Part shown: positions 1 through 6,534 of the stretch, piece after piece
How positions within the stretch are numbered: position 1 is the first letter of the stretch
Layout: each line of letters opens with the position of its first letter
NCBI GenBank assembly: GCA_948468465.1
Contig: CAOKJJ010000078.1
Coordinates: 1 to 21,643 of the forward strand
DNA length: 21,643 nucleotides
Reading direction: 5' to 3'
DNA from: an uncultured Eubacterium sp.
Lineage (GTDB): Bacteria; Bacillota_A; Clostridia; Lachnospirales; Lachnospiraceae
Translations under genes and position numbers: made by a program
Notes under the pieces: model-generated
Told to the model about the DNA's origin: nothing
Databases searched by the model: none
What the model saw: the letters and a program-made list of their open reading frames with translations, nothing else

Positions 1-49
1 GCACAAACTGTATAATCCTTAATTTTTCTGCCTGAACTTTCTGTTCCAA
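1..49 (-). CDS. Possible N-terminus of a further gene running off the left edge (partial)
   Basis: An open minus-strand frame begins at a TTG (47-49) immediately after the stop of the preceding gene tail and runs to the window edge. It reads LEQKVQAEKLRIIQFV. The only candidate start is TTG, because an in-frame TGA lies just upstream, and no good ribosome-binding site is seen. Support comes from the homologous repeat near 2.2 kb, where the same frame reads KVQAEK followed by different residues. It could be the start of another glycosyltransferase-island gene, but 16 codons are too few to assign a family. Confidence 0.3.
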   Translation of the reverse strand, partial: MEQKVQAEKLRIIQFV

Positions 50-105
50 TTTATTTCAGCTGCCGATAATCATATTCCCTGCCTGCATTTTGGTAAATTT
101 GACAC
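21..105. repeat. 85-bp direct repeat, copy A
   Basis: This segment aligns without gaps to 2193-2277, with about 73 of 85 positions identical by hand count, including a 26-bp exact core (75-100). Copy A covers a gene tail, its stop codon and the first codons of the next frame. The same junction is therefore present twice in the island, and the repeat is a plausible substrate for homologous recombination. Confidence 0.8.
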
Positions 106-109
106 TCTT
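51..109 (-). pseudogene. Out-of-frame gene tail matching the C-terminus of the DUF4422 gene
   Basis: Just downstream of the GT2 stop codon, another frame reads CQIYQNAGREYDYRQLK and then TAA at 51-53. This nearly repeats the C-terminus of the 382-residue DUF4422 protein (CEIYQNAGRENDYHELQ). One extra A in the A-tract at 118-121 would fuse this tail to the GT2 protein in frame. It is therefore best read as a tail detached by a 1-base frameshift, or as a leftover of recombination between repeats. A sequencing indel is also possible. Confidence 0.45.
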
Positions 110-931
110 TTACCCAATTTTCATCATGTATTCCAATATTTTAACAAAATGTTCTTTCATTCCTATTATCTCTGCATCTCTAATAATTATCTCCAAACGA
201 TGATTAAAAGTCTCTGTTGCTAAATAATCTGCTTTATATTTATTTAGCATATGGCAACTTGCCAAAAGATAATTTACTGAATTTCCAGATACTCCTGTAG
301 TAGAATAAGATGATTCTAATAGCACCTCATTTACAAAAGCAGCTTTATATCTTTTTGCCAACCGTAATGCTAAATCATAATCCTCCAGTGCCTTTAAATT
401 TGTATCAAATCCCCCTGCTTTCGCCAAACATTCTCTTCTGATCAGCATAGAAGGACAAGCTACCATATTATCATACAGTAGCTGTTTATATATATTTCCA
501 ATTTTTTTTTCTAAAGGTATTTCTTCTGATGGTAAAATAGCATATTGGTTTTTACCAAAATTATATATAATTTTATGATAGCAAAAGCCTGTATCTGTTT
601 CCGATTTTTTCAGAATCTCCATTTGTTTTTGTAATTTATCTAAAAACCACAAATCATCTGAATCTGCAAAAGCGATATAATCAAATAATGCTTTTCCAAT
701 TCCATAATTTCTAGCTACCGAAGGCCCGCTATTTTGTTCTAACCTAAAATAACGGATTCTGTCATCTGTGATACTATATACAAGCTCTTTTGTCTGATCC
801 GTTGATGCATCATCTATAATCAGCAATTCGAAATCTGAATATGTCTGAGTCAATATACTATCTATCACATTACTTAACATATTACAGCGATTATATGTAG
901 GTAATATAATACTCACTTTTTCCTTTTTCAT
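110..931 (-). CDS. Family 2 (GT2) glycosyltransferase
   Basis: This 273-residue protein is a GT-A fold transferase predicted to move a sugar from a nucleotide donor to an acceptor in the cytoplasm. The N-terminus VSIILPTYNR (residues 6-15) is the classic GT2 opening. DDAS (40-43) and ADSDD (89-93) are the nucleotide- and metal-binding acidic motifs, and LEDYDLALR (182-190) carries the usual catalytic-base ED. A helical tail follows. The start is supported by AAGGAG nine bases upstream, which overlaps the stop of the preceding CgeB-like gene 13 bases away, so the two are probably cotranslated. The C-terminus may be truncated: a 1-base insertion at 118-121 would extend it into a tail shared with the DUF4422 protein. 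Sugar and acceptor are unknown; flagellin or a surface glycan is inferred from context. Confidence 0.88.
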   Translation of the reverse strand: MKKEKVSIILPTYNRCNMLSNVIDSILTQTYSDFELLIIDDASTDQTKELVYSITDDRIRYFRLEQNSGPSVARNYGIGKALFDYIAFADSDDLWFLDKLQKQMEILKKSETDTGFCYHKIIYNFGKNQYAILPSEEIPLEKKIGNIYKQLLYDNMVACPSMLIRRECLAKAGGFDTNLKALEDYDLALRLAKRYKAAFVNEVLLESSYSTTGVSGNSVNYLLASCHMLNKYKADYLATETFNHRLEIIIRDAEIIGMKEHFVKILEYMMKIG

Positions 932-944
932 AATATTTTACTCC

Positions 945-2075
945 TTAACACAACAATACCTGCATCCTTTCCTGAAAAGTAAAGTCCCTTTTCACCCTTT
1001 CCAATCCTTTCCTTGCAATACTTTTACGCAATGATTCATTTTTAAGGTAAAACTCTGTTTTCATTAATAACTCTTCCATATCCTGATACACTTCACATTC
1101 TTCTCCAATGTGAAAATATTCGGATAATTCGATCTGATAATTACTTAATATAAATCCACCGCATCCTGCAATGTCCAATATACGTAATGGTATACCACTG
1201 GATATCGTTTTTAATGTACAATTTAAATTTATCTTACTAGCTGCAAATACTTTTGGCATCGTTGTATCATAATCTGCATAACCACAAAATTTTACATTTG
1301 CCAAATTTTGATCAAATTGTCTTGTATACACATTTACATTAAAATGTGCCGACAATAATGCAAGCATCATAAAACGTTCTCTTCTCGTAACTTCGCTTGC
1401 CAACAAAAACTCCAATTCTTCACGACTAATTTGAAATTTTTCAGAAACCGACTTATATATTTCATTCATTTTTATTAATAATTTTTCCGTTACTAAATCA
1501 GAAATAAGATATCCCCCATATATTTTCAGTTGTGCGTTTATAATTCCTTCAAAATATCCTTTCAAATATTCACTTAAAGGAGCTGTAATATAAGCATAAT
1601 CCGTATGATACAAACTTCCAACCATTGAAACATCCATATCGGGTATCTGCCTTCCTGACATAATTGCCTGATACCATAATTCTGGATCCACAGCCAAAGG
1701 AAGATGATTAGCATTTATGCCTTTTTTTCTATATGATTCAGCCTGCACACGGTCAAAAAAATATATAGCATTGCAGGAATTTTTCATTGGTGTCAAATTT
1801 CTTATATGTATCGGTGAATCATACACCCATGAAACATATAAAATTCCTACTCTTTCACATAACTCAGACACTAAAGGTGCAAAATTTACAGACAACACTT
1901 TGCTATATTTCACACTCCTTAATTTTTCAATAAATAAACAACAAAATTGTTCATCCTTTTCCCAATCCTCAAACTCATAAAAAAATACATCGTACATAAT
2001 ATTAAGTACTTGAAGTGCTTTTTCTATTCCACGGTTCATAAAAGATGACCATTGAAAAAATAATATTTTTTGCAT
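945..2075 (-). CDS. CgeB-like glycosyltransferase (fourth island paralogue)
   Basis: This 376-residue protein belongs to the CgeB-like family, with an N-terminal DUF3880-type half and a C-terminal GT-B-like glycosyltransferase half. The diagnostic motifs are YDSP (85-88), YFFD (105-108), HLPLAVD (124-130), a conserved QLKIYGGY segment, SKINLN, and GIPLRILDIAGCGGF near the C-terminus. It is clearly paralogous to the three plus-strand CgeB-like genes at 6.5-10 kb. The ATG at 2075 is chosen because homology begins at MQKILFF. An upstream ATG at 2141 would add 22 unrelated residues and lacks a ribosome-binding site. A GAGAGGG stretch lies rather far upstream of the chosen start, so the start is only moderately certain. 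It probably adds a sugar to flagellin or a surface polymer; 'spore maturation' is only a historical family name. Confidence 0.8.
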   Translation of the reverse strand: MQKILFFQWSSFMNRGIEKALQVLNIMYDVFFYEFEDWEKDEQFCCLFIEKLRSVKYSKVLSVNFAPLVSELCERVGILYVSWVYDSPIHIRNLTPMKNSCNAIYFFDRVQAESYRKKGINANHLPLAVDPELWYQAIMSGRQIPDMDVSMVGSLYHTDYAYITAPLSEYLKGYFEGIINAQLKIYGGYLISDLVTEKLLIKMNEIYKSVSEKFQISREELEFLLASEVTRRERFMMLALLSAHFNVNVYTRQFDQNLANVKFCGYADYDTTMPKVFAASKINLNCTLKTISSGIPLRILDIAGCGGFILSNYQIELSEYFHIGEECEVYQDMEELLMKTEFYLKNESLRKSIARKGLERVKRDFTFQERMQVLLC

Positions 2076-2119
2076 AATTATAAACGTCACCCTCTCAACA
2101 GCATTTGAAAATCTTTTCA

Positions 2120-2212
2120 TTAACGTACCATATAACTGCATAATGAATTTATAGCGGCTAATTTCCTTATCCCATCAGAGCACATACAGATAAATTTTTC
2201 GGCTTGAACTTT
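2120..2212 (-). pseudogene. Decayed gene-head fragment downstream of the DUF4422 gene
   Basis: A short frame reads KVQAEKFICMCSDGIRKLAA and continues to a stop at 2120-2122. It is preceded in frame by TAG at 213-215 of the third kilobase (2213-2215). Its beginning matches the frame at 1-49 (LEQKVQAEK). The pattern K-hydrophobic-C-M-C resembles the first strand of the Glyco_tranf_2_5 proteins in this island (KICFIMC), but that resemblance is weak. It is read as the remnant of a gene that once followed this junction and was replaced by the CgeB-like gene. Confidence 0.3.
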
Positions 2213-2277
2213 CTATACCAATTTACTGCAGTTCATGATAATCATTTTCCCTGCCTGCATTTTGGTAAATTTCACAC
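2193..2277. repeat. 85-bp direct repeat, copy B
   Basis: This is the second copy of the repeat at 21-105, with the 26-bp exact core at 2247-2272. It covers the last codons of the DUF4422 gene, the stop at 2223-2225 and the beginning of the decayed frame downstream. The copies keep coding register across the gene tail, which indicates duplication of coding sequence and not a non-coding repeat element. Confidence 0.8.
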
Positions 2278-3371
2278 AAAATCTGTCTTGTTCTTAATTG
2301 ATCAGTTACAACACACTTAATATCATTCATAATCATTACTTTACACATAACCCAGGATACATTTGTTCCTAAAATATAAGAAATATCTTCCTGTAATACT
2401 TTTCCTAAAGAAAAATTTTCTAAACATTCCTGAACCCTACGGTAATGCTCTATCCATAGATTTAATTCATCCGTATATTGCCTCAATCCTGAAATACCTC
2501 TTTGCTGCTCTTGCTCTGCAATATATAACAACTGTTCAATGATTGGAATTTCACCCTTAATATCAGATAATTCCAGTCGAATATCCGGTCTTAATTTTTG
2601 ATATTCATAGAACATTTGTCTGGCTTCTGTTAACTTTCCCATTTTCACTAACTGCGCCATGGCCAATTTAAATTCTACTGTTTCTGCTTTTTCTGCTGTA
2701 ATTCCAATTTGCCCTTTATAAACCTTCAAATGATGTTTATCAATCCACACTTTCATTAATAGTTCTGAAAGAAATCCAAATATACGCCGATGATATAAAT
2801 CATAAGATGTTACATCAATCTGCTTTTCCAATTCAAAAAATATATCAAACAGCCATTGCGCATAGGCATCAAATATATCTTTTGAAGTCACCATCAAATT
2901 TCCATAATATCCGCTGTTTCCTGAAAATACACGTTCTAATTCTGTAATATATTCAGGATACTTTCTTTTGATAACATTCTCTGTCAAAATCAAATCATTT
3001 ATATTGTGTGCTTCTCCATAACTCTCACGATAACTTTTATCAGATTTTATTTCATCTGAAGTTATAATATCAAAGTCTTCTAATATTTTTTCATACTCAT
3101 TTTGATTTAACAACGCTCCTTTTTTATTAAAAAAATAACGTCTATAATGGCAAACGCCTACAATATCCACATCCTGCACATTTTTCCAAACCCAATATAC
3201 ACCTGTCAGTTCTCCATAATACTTGTTCTGTTCAGAGATCGAATCACCCGTATTATCTCCAAGATATCCCAAATCTTTAGCAGATGCACGTCCTACATGC
3301 AATGGTATATATATGGGATTTTTGGGCTCGTCAAACTTCTTATGCGTCATTGTAAATATTTTTACATTCAT
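2223..3371 (-). CDS. DUF4422 glycosyltransferase with helical C-terminal extension
   Basis: Residues 1 to about 230 match the DUF4422 family, a group of probable glycosyltransferases found in exopolysaccharide and O-antigen clusters. Seen motifs are the N-terminal KIFTMTHKKF, the central VGVCHYRRYF (71-80), FDIITSDE (100-107), YGNLMVTSKDIFDAY (156-170) and HRRIFGFLSELLMKVW (194-209). Residues of about 235-382 form a mostly helical extension rich in E, Q and L, not part of the usual domain and perhaps a TPR-like protein-binding module. AGGAG seven bases before the ATG supports the start. The gene begins 10 bases after the upstream glycosyltransferase stop, so it belongs to the same operon. Its last 17 residues recur out of frame after the GT2 gene. 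Donor and acceptor are unknown. Confidence 0.82.
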   Translation of the reverse strand: MNVKIFTMTHKKFDEPKNPIYIPLHVGRASAKDLGYLGDNTGDSISEQNKYYGELTGVYWVWKNVQDVDIVGVCHYRRYFFNKKGALLNQNEYEKILEDFDIITSDEIKSDKSYRESYGEAHNINDLILTENVIKRKYPEYITELERVFSGNSGYYGNLMVTSKDIFDAYAQWLFDIFFELEKQIDVTSYDLYHRRIFGFLSELLMKVWIDKHHLKVYKGQIGITAEKAETVEFKLAMAQLVKMGKLTEARQMFYEYQKLRPDIRLELSDIKGEIPIIEQLLYIAEQEQQRGISGLRQYTDELNLWIEHYRRVQECLENFSLGKVLQEDISYILGTNVSWVMCKVMIMNDIKCVVTDQLRTRQILCEIYQNAGRENDYHELQ

Positions 3372-3381
3372 ATTTCATCTC

Positions 3382-4038
3382 CTAACACCTATATTCCTGC
3401 ATAAATATCTTTCTGTTTCGAAAATAATTTTTTAGATTATAAAATCCATCATCATGAATACACCATGCTTCTTTCTGATTTGGAACTACTACTTTATATC
3501 CTTTCCGGATAAATTCCTGGCTCTGTGAAATATCATAAAAATCCCAATCTTTAAATAAATCTTCCCTCCATGGAAGATCATATTGTGTTGCCATTAAAAA
3601 ACCGTCTATAGCCTCCACACTTTCCCATAAGCCATGAACCTCTCCTATCACACTTTCCATAGATTCATATATAATATTTGCATACAATTTGCCAATTCTT
3701 GGCCCATCCCACATAATTGCATTTTCCGGCAGTTTAGGAGCGCCTACCATTCCTATCATACCTACTTCAGCATTTTCAAAAATATTAAGCATATCTCGTA
3801 TAAAGTATGGATAAACGATAAATACATCCTGATGGATATACACTTTATATTTTGCATCGCTGTGCTTCATAGCTTGATTATAACCAGCGGCCATAGAACA
3901 AGCGTCTTTTATATTATAAATCTCTTTCTCATAACCTTCTGGTACATATAAATGTTCCAGGTACTTTCTTTCTTCTTTTTCATAGTTTTCATTATTTACA
4001 CATGTAATAAAACATATTTTTTCAGCATTACAACTCAT
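3382..4038 (-). CDS. Glyco_tranf_2_5-type glycosyltransferase, module copy 2
   Basis: This 218-residue single-domain, family-2-like transferase opens with KICFITCVNN (7-16). It has SMAAGYNQAM (48-57), the DxD-like IHQDVF (68-73), WREDLFKDWDFYDISQS (157-173) and a C-terminal WCIHDDG (192-198), all shared with the paralogue at 5071-5742. ATG 4038 is chosen because GGAG lies eight bases upstream. A longer frame from a TTG at 4086 would add 16 unrelated residues and has no ribosome-binding site. It sits 86 bases after a TPR-like gene, repeating the gene order seen one module upstream. It is likely cytoplasmic, adding one sugar to flagellin or a lipid/surface acceptor (inference). Confidence 0.82.
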   Translation of the reverse strand: MSCNAEKICFITCVNNENYEKEERKYLEHLYVPEGYEKEIYNIKDACSMAAGYNQAMKHSDAKYKVYIHQDVFIVYPYFIRDMLNIFENAEVGMIGMVGAPKLPENAIMWDGPRIGKLYANIIYESMESVIGEVHGLWESVEAIDGFLMATQYDLPWREDLFKDWDFYDISQSQEFIRKGYKVVVPNQKEAWCIHDDGFYNLKNYFRNRKIFMQEYRC

Positions 4039-4124
4039 TAACCATTCTCCATTCCGTAATTTTTTCAAACAAAAAAGTTCAAACAAACTAAACTGCTTAA
4101 ATCAATCTTTTCTATTGAATTATC

Positions 4125-5084
4125 TTATGTCTTTCGCATCACACTTTGTTTGATTTTCTCTAATAAATATACGGCTGGTTCATATTCAGGCTTCTGCTCA
4201 ATGACAAATTCCAATACTATCATTGCTTTTTCAAATATTCTTTCTTCCAGCAGAGCATTCACTAATAGCAAATAATACTCAATTTCTTTTACGCCATCCA
4301 AGCCAAGCAGTACTCTCCATGATTCGTTTGTAATTGTATTTTTGTTCAAATAAACAACGATCTCATTTTCACTGCCGTTTTGTTTATAAAACAGTTTCCA
4401 CATCAATTCCTGTAATCCCACCGCTGCTTCCATTTCTTTTTGTGGTATTCCATTGATGTCCGCATCACACATGATACCATATGAACGCAGTTTTTTACGT
4501 ACTCTGTAATTTCCTTTCCAGTTCTTTTCTATAAAAAGCAACATATATACTTCATATCCTTTTAAACCAGTCTGTTCAAATATGTTTTCCAGCTTTAAAA
4601 CCAGCTTTAACGGCCTCATAACGGATGTTGTAATCATCGTTTCAAGCGTTTCCACAGACGTGTCATGAAGTTTTATAAACGAAATAAACTCTTCTGTTAT
4701 CTCATTCCCAATCTCAAAATCCAGACGATATAAAATCATCTTTAACTGAAACAAATAATCTGTCAGCTCATGAACTGTCCTACCCTGTTTCAAAATAGTC
4801 TGCTTGGTTCCTTCTTCATCTTCTCTTTCCCAAATACACATCACCAGATACATATTGGCATACACATCTGTTTGTTTATAGTGCTCAAATAATTCTCCAG
4901 GCAAAAACATGCTCTTTAATTCCATAAGAGCATCTCTGCTTCCGATTGAAAGCAGCATATCCATTTTCTTTATTACATCAGGAAGTTTTTCTCCGTATGT
5001 GCTCTGCCATTTTTCCTCCTCTGCTTCCTGTCGAATTGCATCCTGTTCTGTACCAAGAAGATCATTTTGTTTATTTATTTCCAT
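4125..5084 (-). CDS. TPR-like helical protein, module copy 2
   Basis: This 319-residue protein is predicted all-helical, with no signal peptide or membrane segment. It is paralogous to the TPR-like protein at 5764-6438: FQLKMILYRLDFE corresponds to LQLKMYLWRLEFT, and the following TTSVMRPLKL block corresponds to HTSAFQKPDT. The C-terminus (about 265-315) has a TPR-like helix pair (YYLLLVNALLEERIFEKAMI and AVYLLEKIK). Its ATG overlaps the last 14 bases of the preceding glycosyltransferase gene, so translation is probably coupled; the nearest AGGAG is 17 bases upstream. A scaffold or acceptor-presenting partner for the neighbouring glycosyltransferases is inferred only from the repeated pairing. 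No enzymatic motif is seen. Confidence 0.7.
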   Translation of the reverse strand: MEINKQNDLLGTEQDAIRQEAEEEKWQSTYGEKLPDVIKKMDMLLSIGSRDALMELKSMFLPGELFEHYKQTDVYANMYLVMCIWEREDEEGTKQTILKQGRTVHELTDYLFQLKMILYRLDFEIGNEITEEFISFIKLHDTSVETLETMITTSVMRPLKLVLKLENIFEQTGLKGYEVYMLLFIEKNWKGNYRVRKKLRSYGIMCDADINGIPQKEMEAAVGLQELMWKLFYKQNGSENEIVVYLNKNTITNESWRVLLGLDGVKEIEYYLLLVNALLEERIFEKAMIVLEFVIEQKPEYEPAVYLLEKIKQSVMRKT

Positions 5085-5742
5085 ATTCTTTTAAATACAC
5101 ACTCCTTTCCTTATAATAATTATTAATATTCAGGATTCCGTCATCGTGGATGCACCAGGGCTTGTCTGTAAATGGCACAACAATTTTATAGCCTCTCCTG
5201 CAAAATTCCATGCTTTGGGAAAGGTCATAAAAATCCCAATGATGAAACAGATCTTCTCTCCATGGAAGGTCATATTGGGTTGCCATCAGCAGGCCGTCCA
5301 CCGCATTTACTTCTTTCCATTTTCCGGTAATTTCTCCAAATAAATAAGAATCTGCCTTATATACGCTGTTTGCATACAGCATACCAACTCTGTCGCTATA
5401 CCAGATGACAGAACTTTCTTCTATATCCAGACTTCCGACAATGCCAATCATTCCAATCGTATCATCCTGGAAAATATTGAGTAATTCTGTTAAAAAATGC
5501 TCATAAACAATAAAAACATCCTGATGCAGATACACTTTGTATTTTGCATCCGATTGATTCATCGCCTGATTATAGCCTGCTGTCATAGACTCTGCCTGTT
5601 TGATTGTCAGCATTTCCGCTTCAAAGCCTGTTGGAATTTGCAGCCGCTTAATATAATGCATACATTCTTTTTCATACAATGCATCATTTGTACACATAAT
5701 AAAACAAATTTTCTTATCATTTTTACTTTTATGATTGTTCAT
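5071..5742 (-). CDS. Glyco_tranf_2_5-type glycosyltransferase, module copy 1
   Basis: This 223-residue paralogue of the protein at 3382-4038 shares KKICFIMCTND (10-20), SMTAGYNQAMNQSDAKYKV (52-70), LHQDVF (72-77), WREDLFHHWDFYDLSQS (161-177), RGYKIVVP (183-190) and WCIHDDG (196-202). The HQD is the likely metal/nucleotide-binding element, and the WRED and IHDD blocks are strongly conserved and probably lie at the active site. GAGGA seven bases upstream supports the start. It lies 21 bases after the TPR-like gene at 5764-6438 and overlaps the next TPR-like gene by 14 bases, so all four genes should form one transcript. Sugar specificity cannot be read from the sequence. Confidence 0.83.
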   Translation of the reverse strand: MNNHKSKNDKKICFIMCTNDALYEKECMHYIKRLQIPTGFEAEMLTIKQAESMTAGYNQAMNQSDAKYKVYLHQDVFIVYEHFLTELLNIFQDDTIGMIGIVGSLDIEESSVIWYSDRVGMLYANSVYKADSYLFGEITGKWKEVNAVDGLLMATQYDLPWREDLFHHWDFYDLSQSMEFCRRGYKIVVPFTDKPWCIHDDGILNINNYYKERSVYLKEYGNK

Positions 5743-5763
5743 GCGGCATTCCTCGTTTCAGTA

Positions 5764-6438
5764 CTATCCATCCGTAATCCCCCATTTTCGCTTATATTGT
5801 CCAAGCAGCTGCGTTGGATCGTGTATTTTTTCGATACATTGCGCTGCCAGCTCATATTGCTGCAGCTGCATATATATGTCCGCCATTTCACAGTAAACAA
5901 GTTCTTTATTATCACTGCATTCATTCAGATAATACAGCATTTGAAATGCCCGTACAAAATCCCCTCGTTCTTTATACAATGCAGAGATCTTATATATCGT
6001 ATCTGGCTTTTGAAATGCAGATGTGTGTATGAGCCATTTGATACATGGCACTGATATTTTTTGATCATATGCATATTGCATAAAGCTTACACAGTCTTCT
6101 GTAAATTCCAAACGCCAAAGATACATCTTCAGCTGTAAATACACAGATATCATATCCTTTATGGAATGTCTTGTATTCCAGATACATTCCGCCGAATGTT
6201 CATTTAATTCCATTTGGTATATATTAACTATAATATTTAAAATTGCGAACTCATTATCCATTTGCGCTAATTTCAGCACGTCCTCCTGCGTAAATAAAGC
6301 TGCAATTTCCTGATAGTTTTCTTCTCTTATATATTGCCCGATCTGCTGTCTGTATTTGTCATAATACTGATCAAACAAATGTTGATTTTCTGTAATTTTT
6401 CTTTGTTCCTGCTCGATTTCCGCATCATATTTTCCCAT
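5764..6438 (-). CDS. TPR-like helical protein, module copy 1 (first gene of minus-strand operon)
   Basis: This 224-residue soluble helical protein has a charged, coiled-coil-prone N-terminus (about 1-40). Near the C-terminus are two TPR-like units: IYKISALYKERGDFVRAFQM, then VYCEMADIYMQLQQYELAAQ. It shares a middle block with the longer protein at 4125-5084 but lacks much of that protein's C-terminal half. It is the promoter-proximal gene of the minus-strand glycosylation operon, 51 bases from the divergent palindrome. Ribosome-binding signals are weak (a GGGA about ten bases upstream). A role as a scaffold for the adjacent glycosyltransferase is inferred from the duplicated gene pairing; no specific function is recognised. 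Confidence 0.7.
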   Translation of the reverse strand: MGKYDAEIEQEQRKITENQHLFDQYYDKYRQQIGQYIREENYQEIAALFTQEDVLKLAQMDNEFAILNIIVNIYQMELNEHSAECIWNTRHSIKDMISVYLQLKMYLWRLEFTEDCVSFMQYAYDQKISVPCIKWLIHTSAFQKPDTIYKISALYKERGDFVRAFQMLYYLNECSDNKELVYCEMADIYMQLQQYELAAQCIEKIHDPTQLLGQYKRKWGITDG

Positions 6439-6488
6439 TGAGTCAAATCCCGCTCTTTTTCGTACTATTTTTCTTTATTCTTCTGTCT

Positions 6489-6518
6489 GTTATGTTATAA
6501 TAGTTATTATAACATAAC
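6489..6518. promoter_or_regulatory. Perfect 30-bp palindrome with overlapping divergent extended -10 elements
   Basis: Two perfect 14-bp arms (GTTATGTTATAATA and its complement) flank a 2-bp GT centre. Each arm holds an extended -10 of the form TG-T-TATAAT: plus strand 6496-6501, minus strand 6506-6511. Each promoter points to the operon on its far side, so the two -10 elements overlap and RNA polymerase could occupy only one at a time. No convincing -35 is visible for either, which fits extended -10 promoters. The dyad could also be the operator of a dimeric regulator. It sits in the 96-base gap between the divergent glycosylation operons. Confidence 0.7.
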
Positions 6519-6534
6519 TAATTGGAGGTTTACT

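Noticed and set aside
4071..4089. Short dyad AGTT/AACT followed by six T on the minus strand, looking like a terminator between the module-2 genes
   Set aside because: A 4-bp A/T-rich stem is too weak, and the downstream glycosyltransferase would lose its only visible promoter.
5497..6054. Long plus-strand open frame of 185 codons opposite the copy-1 GT and TPR-like genes
   Set aside because: It has no ribosome-binding site, shows no recognisable family and spans two convincing minus-strand genes; it is a shadow of their codon structure.
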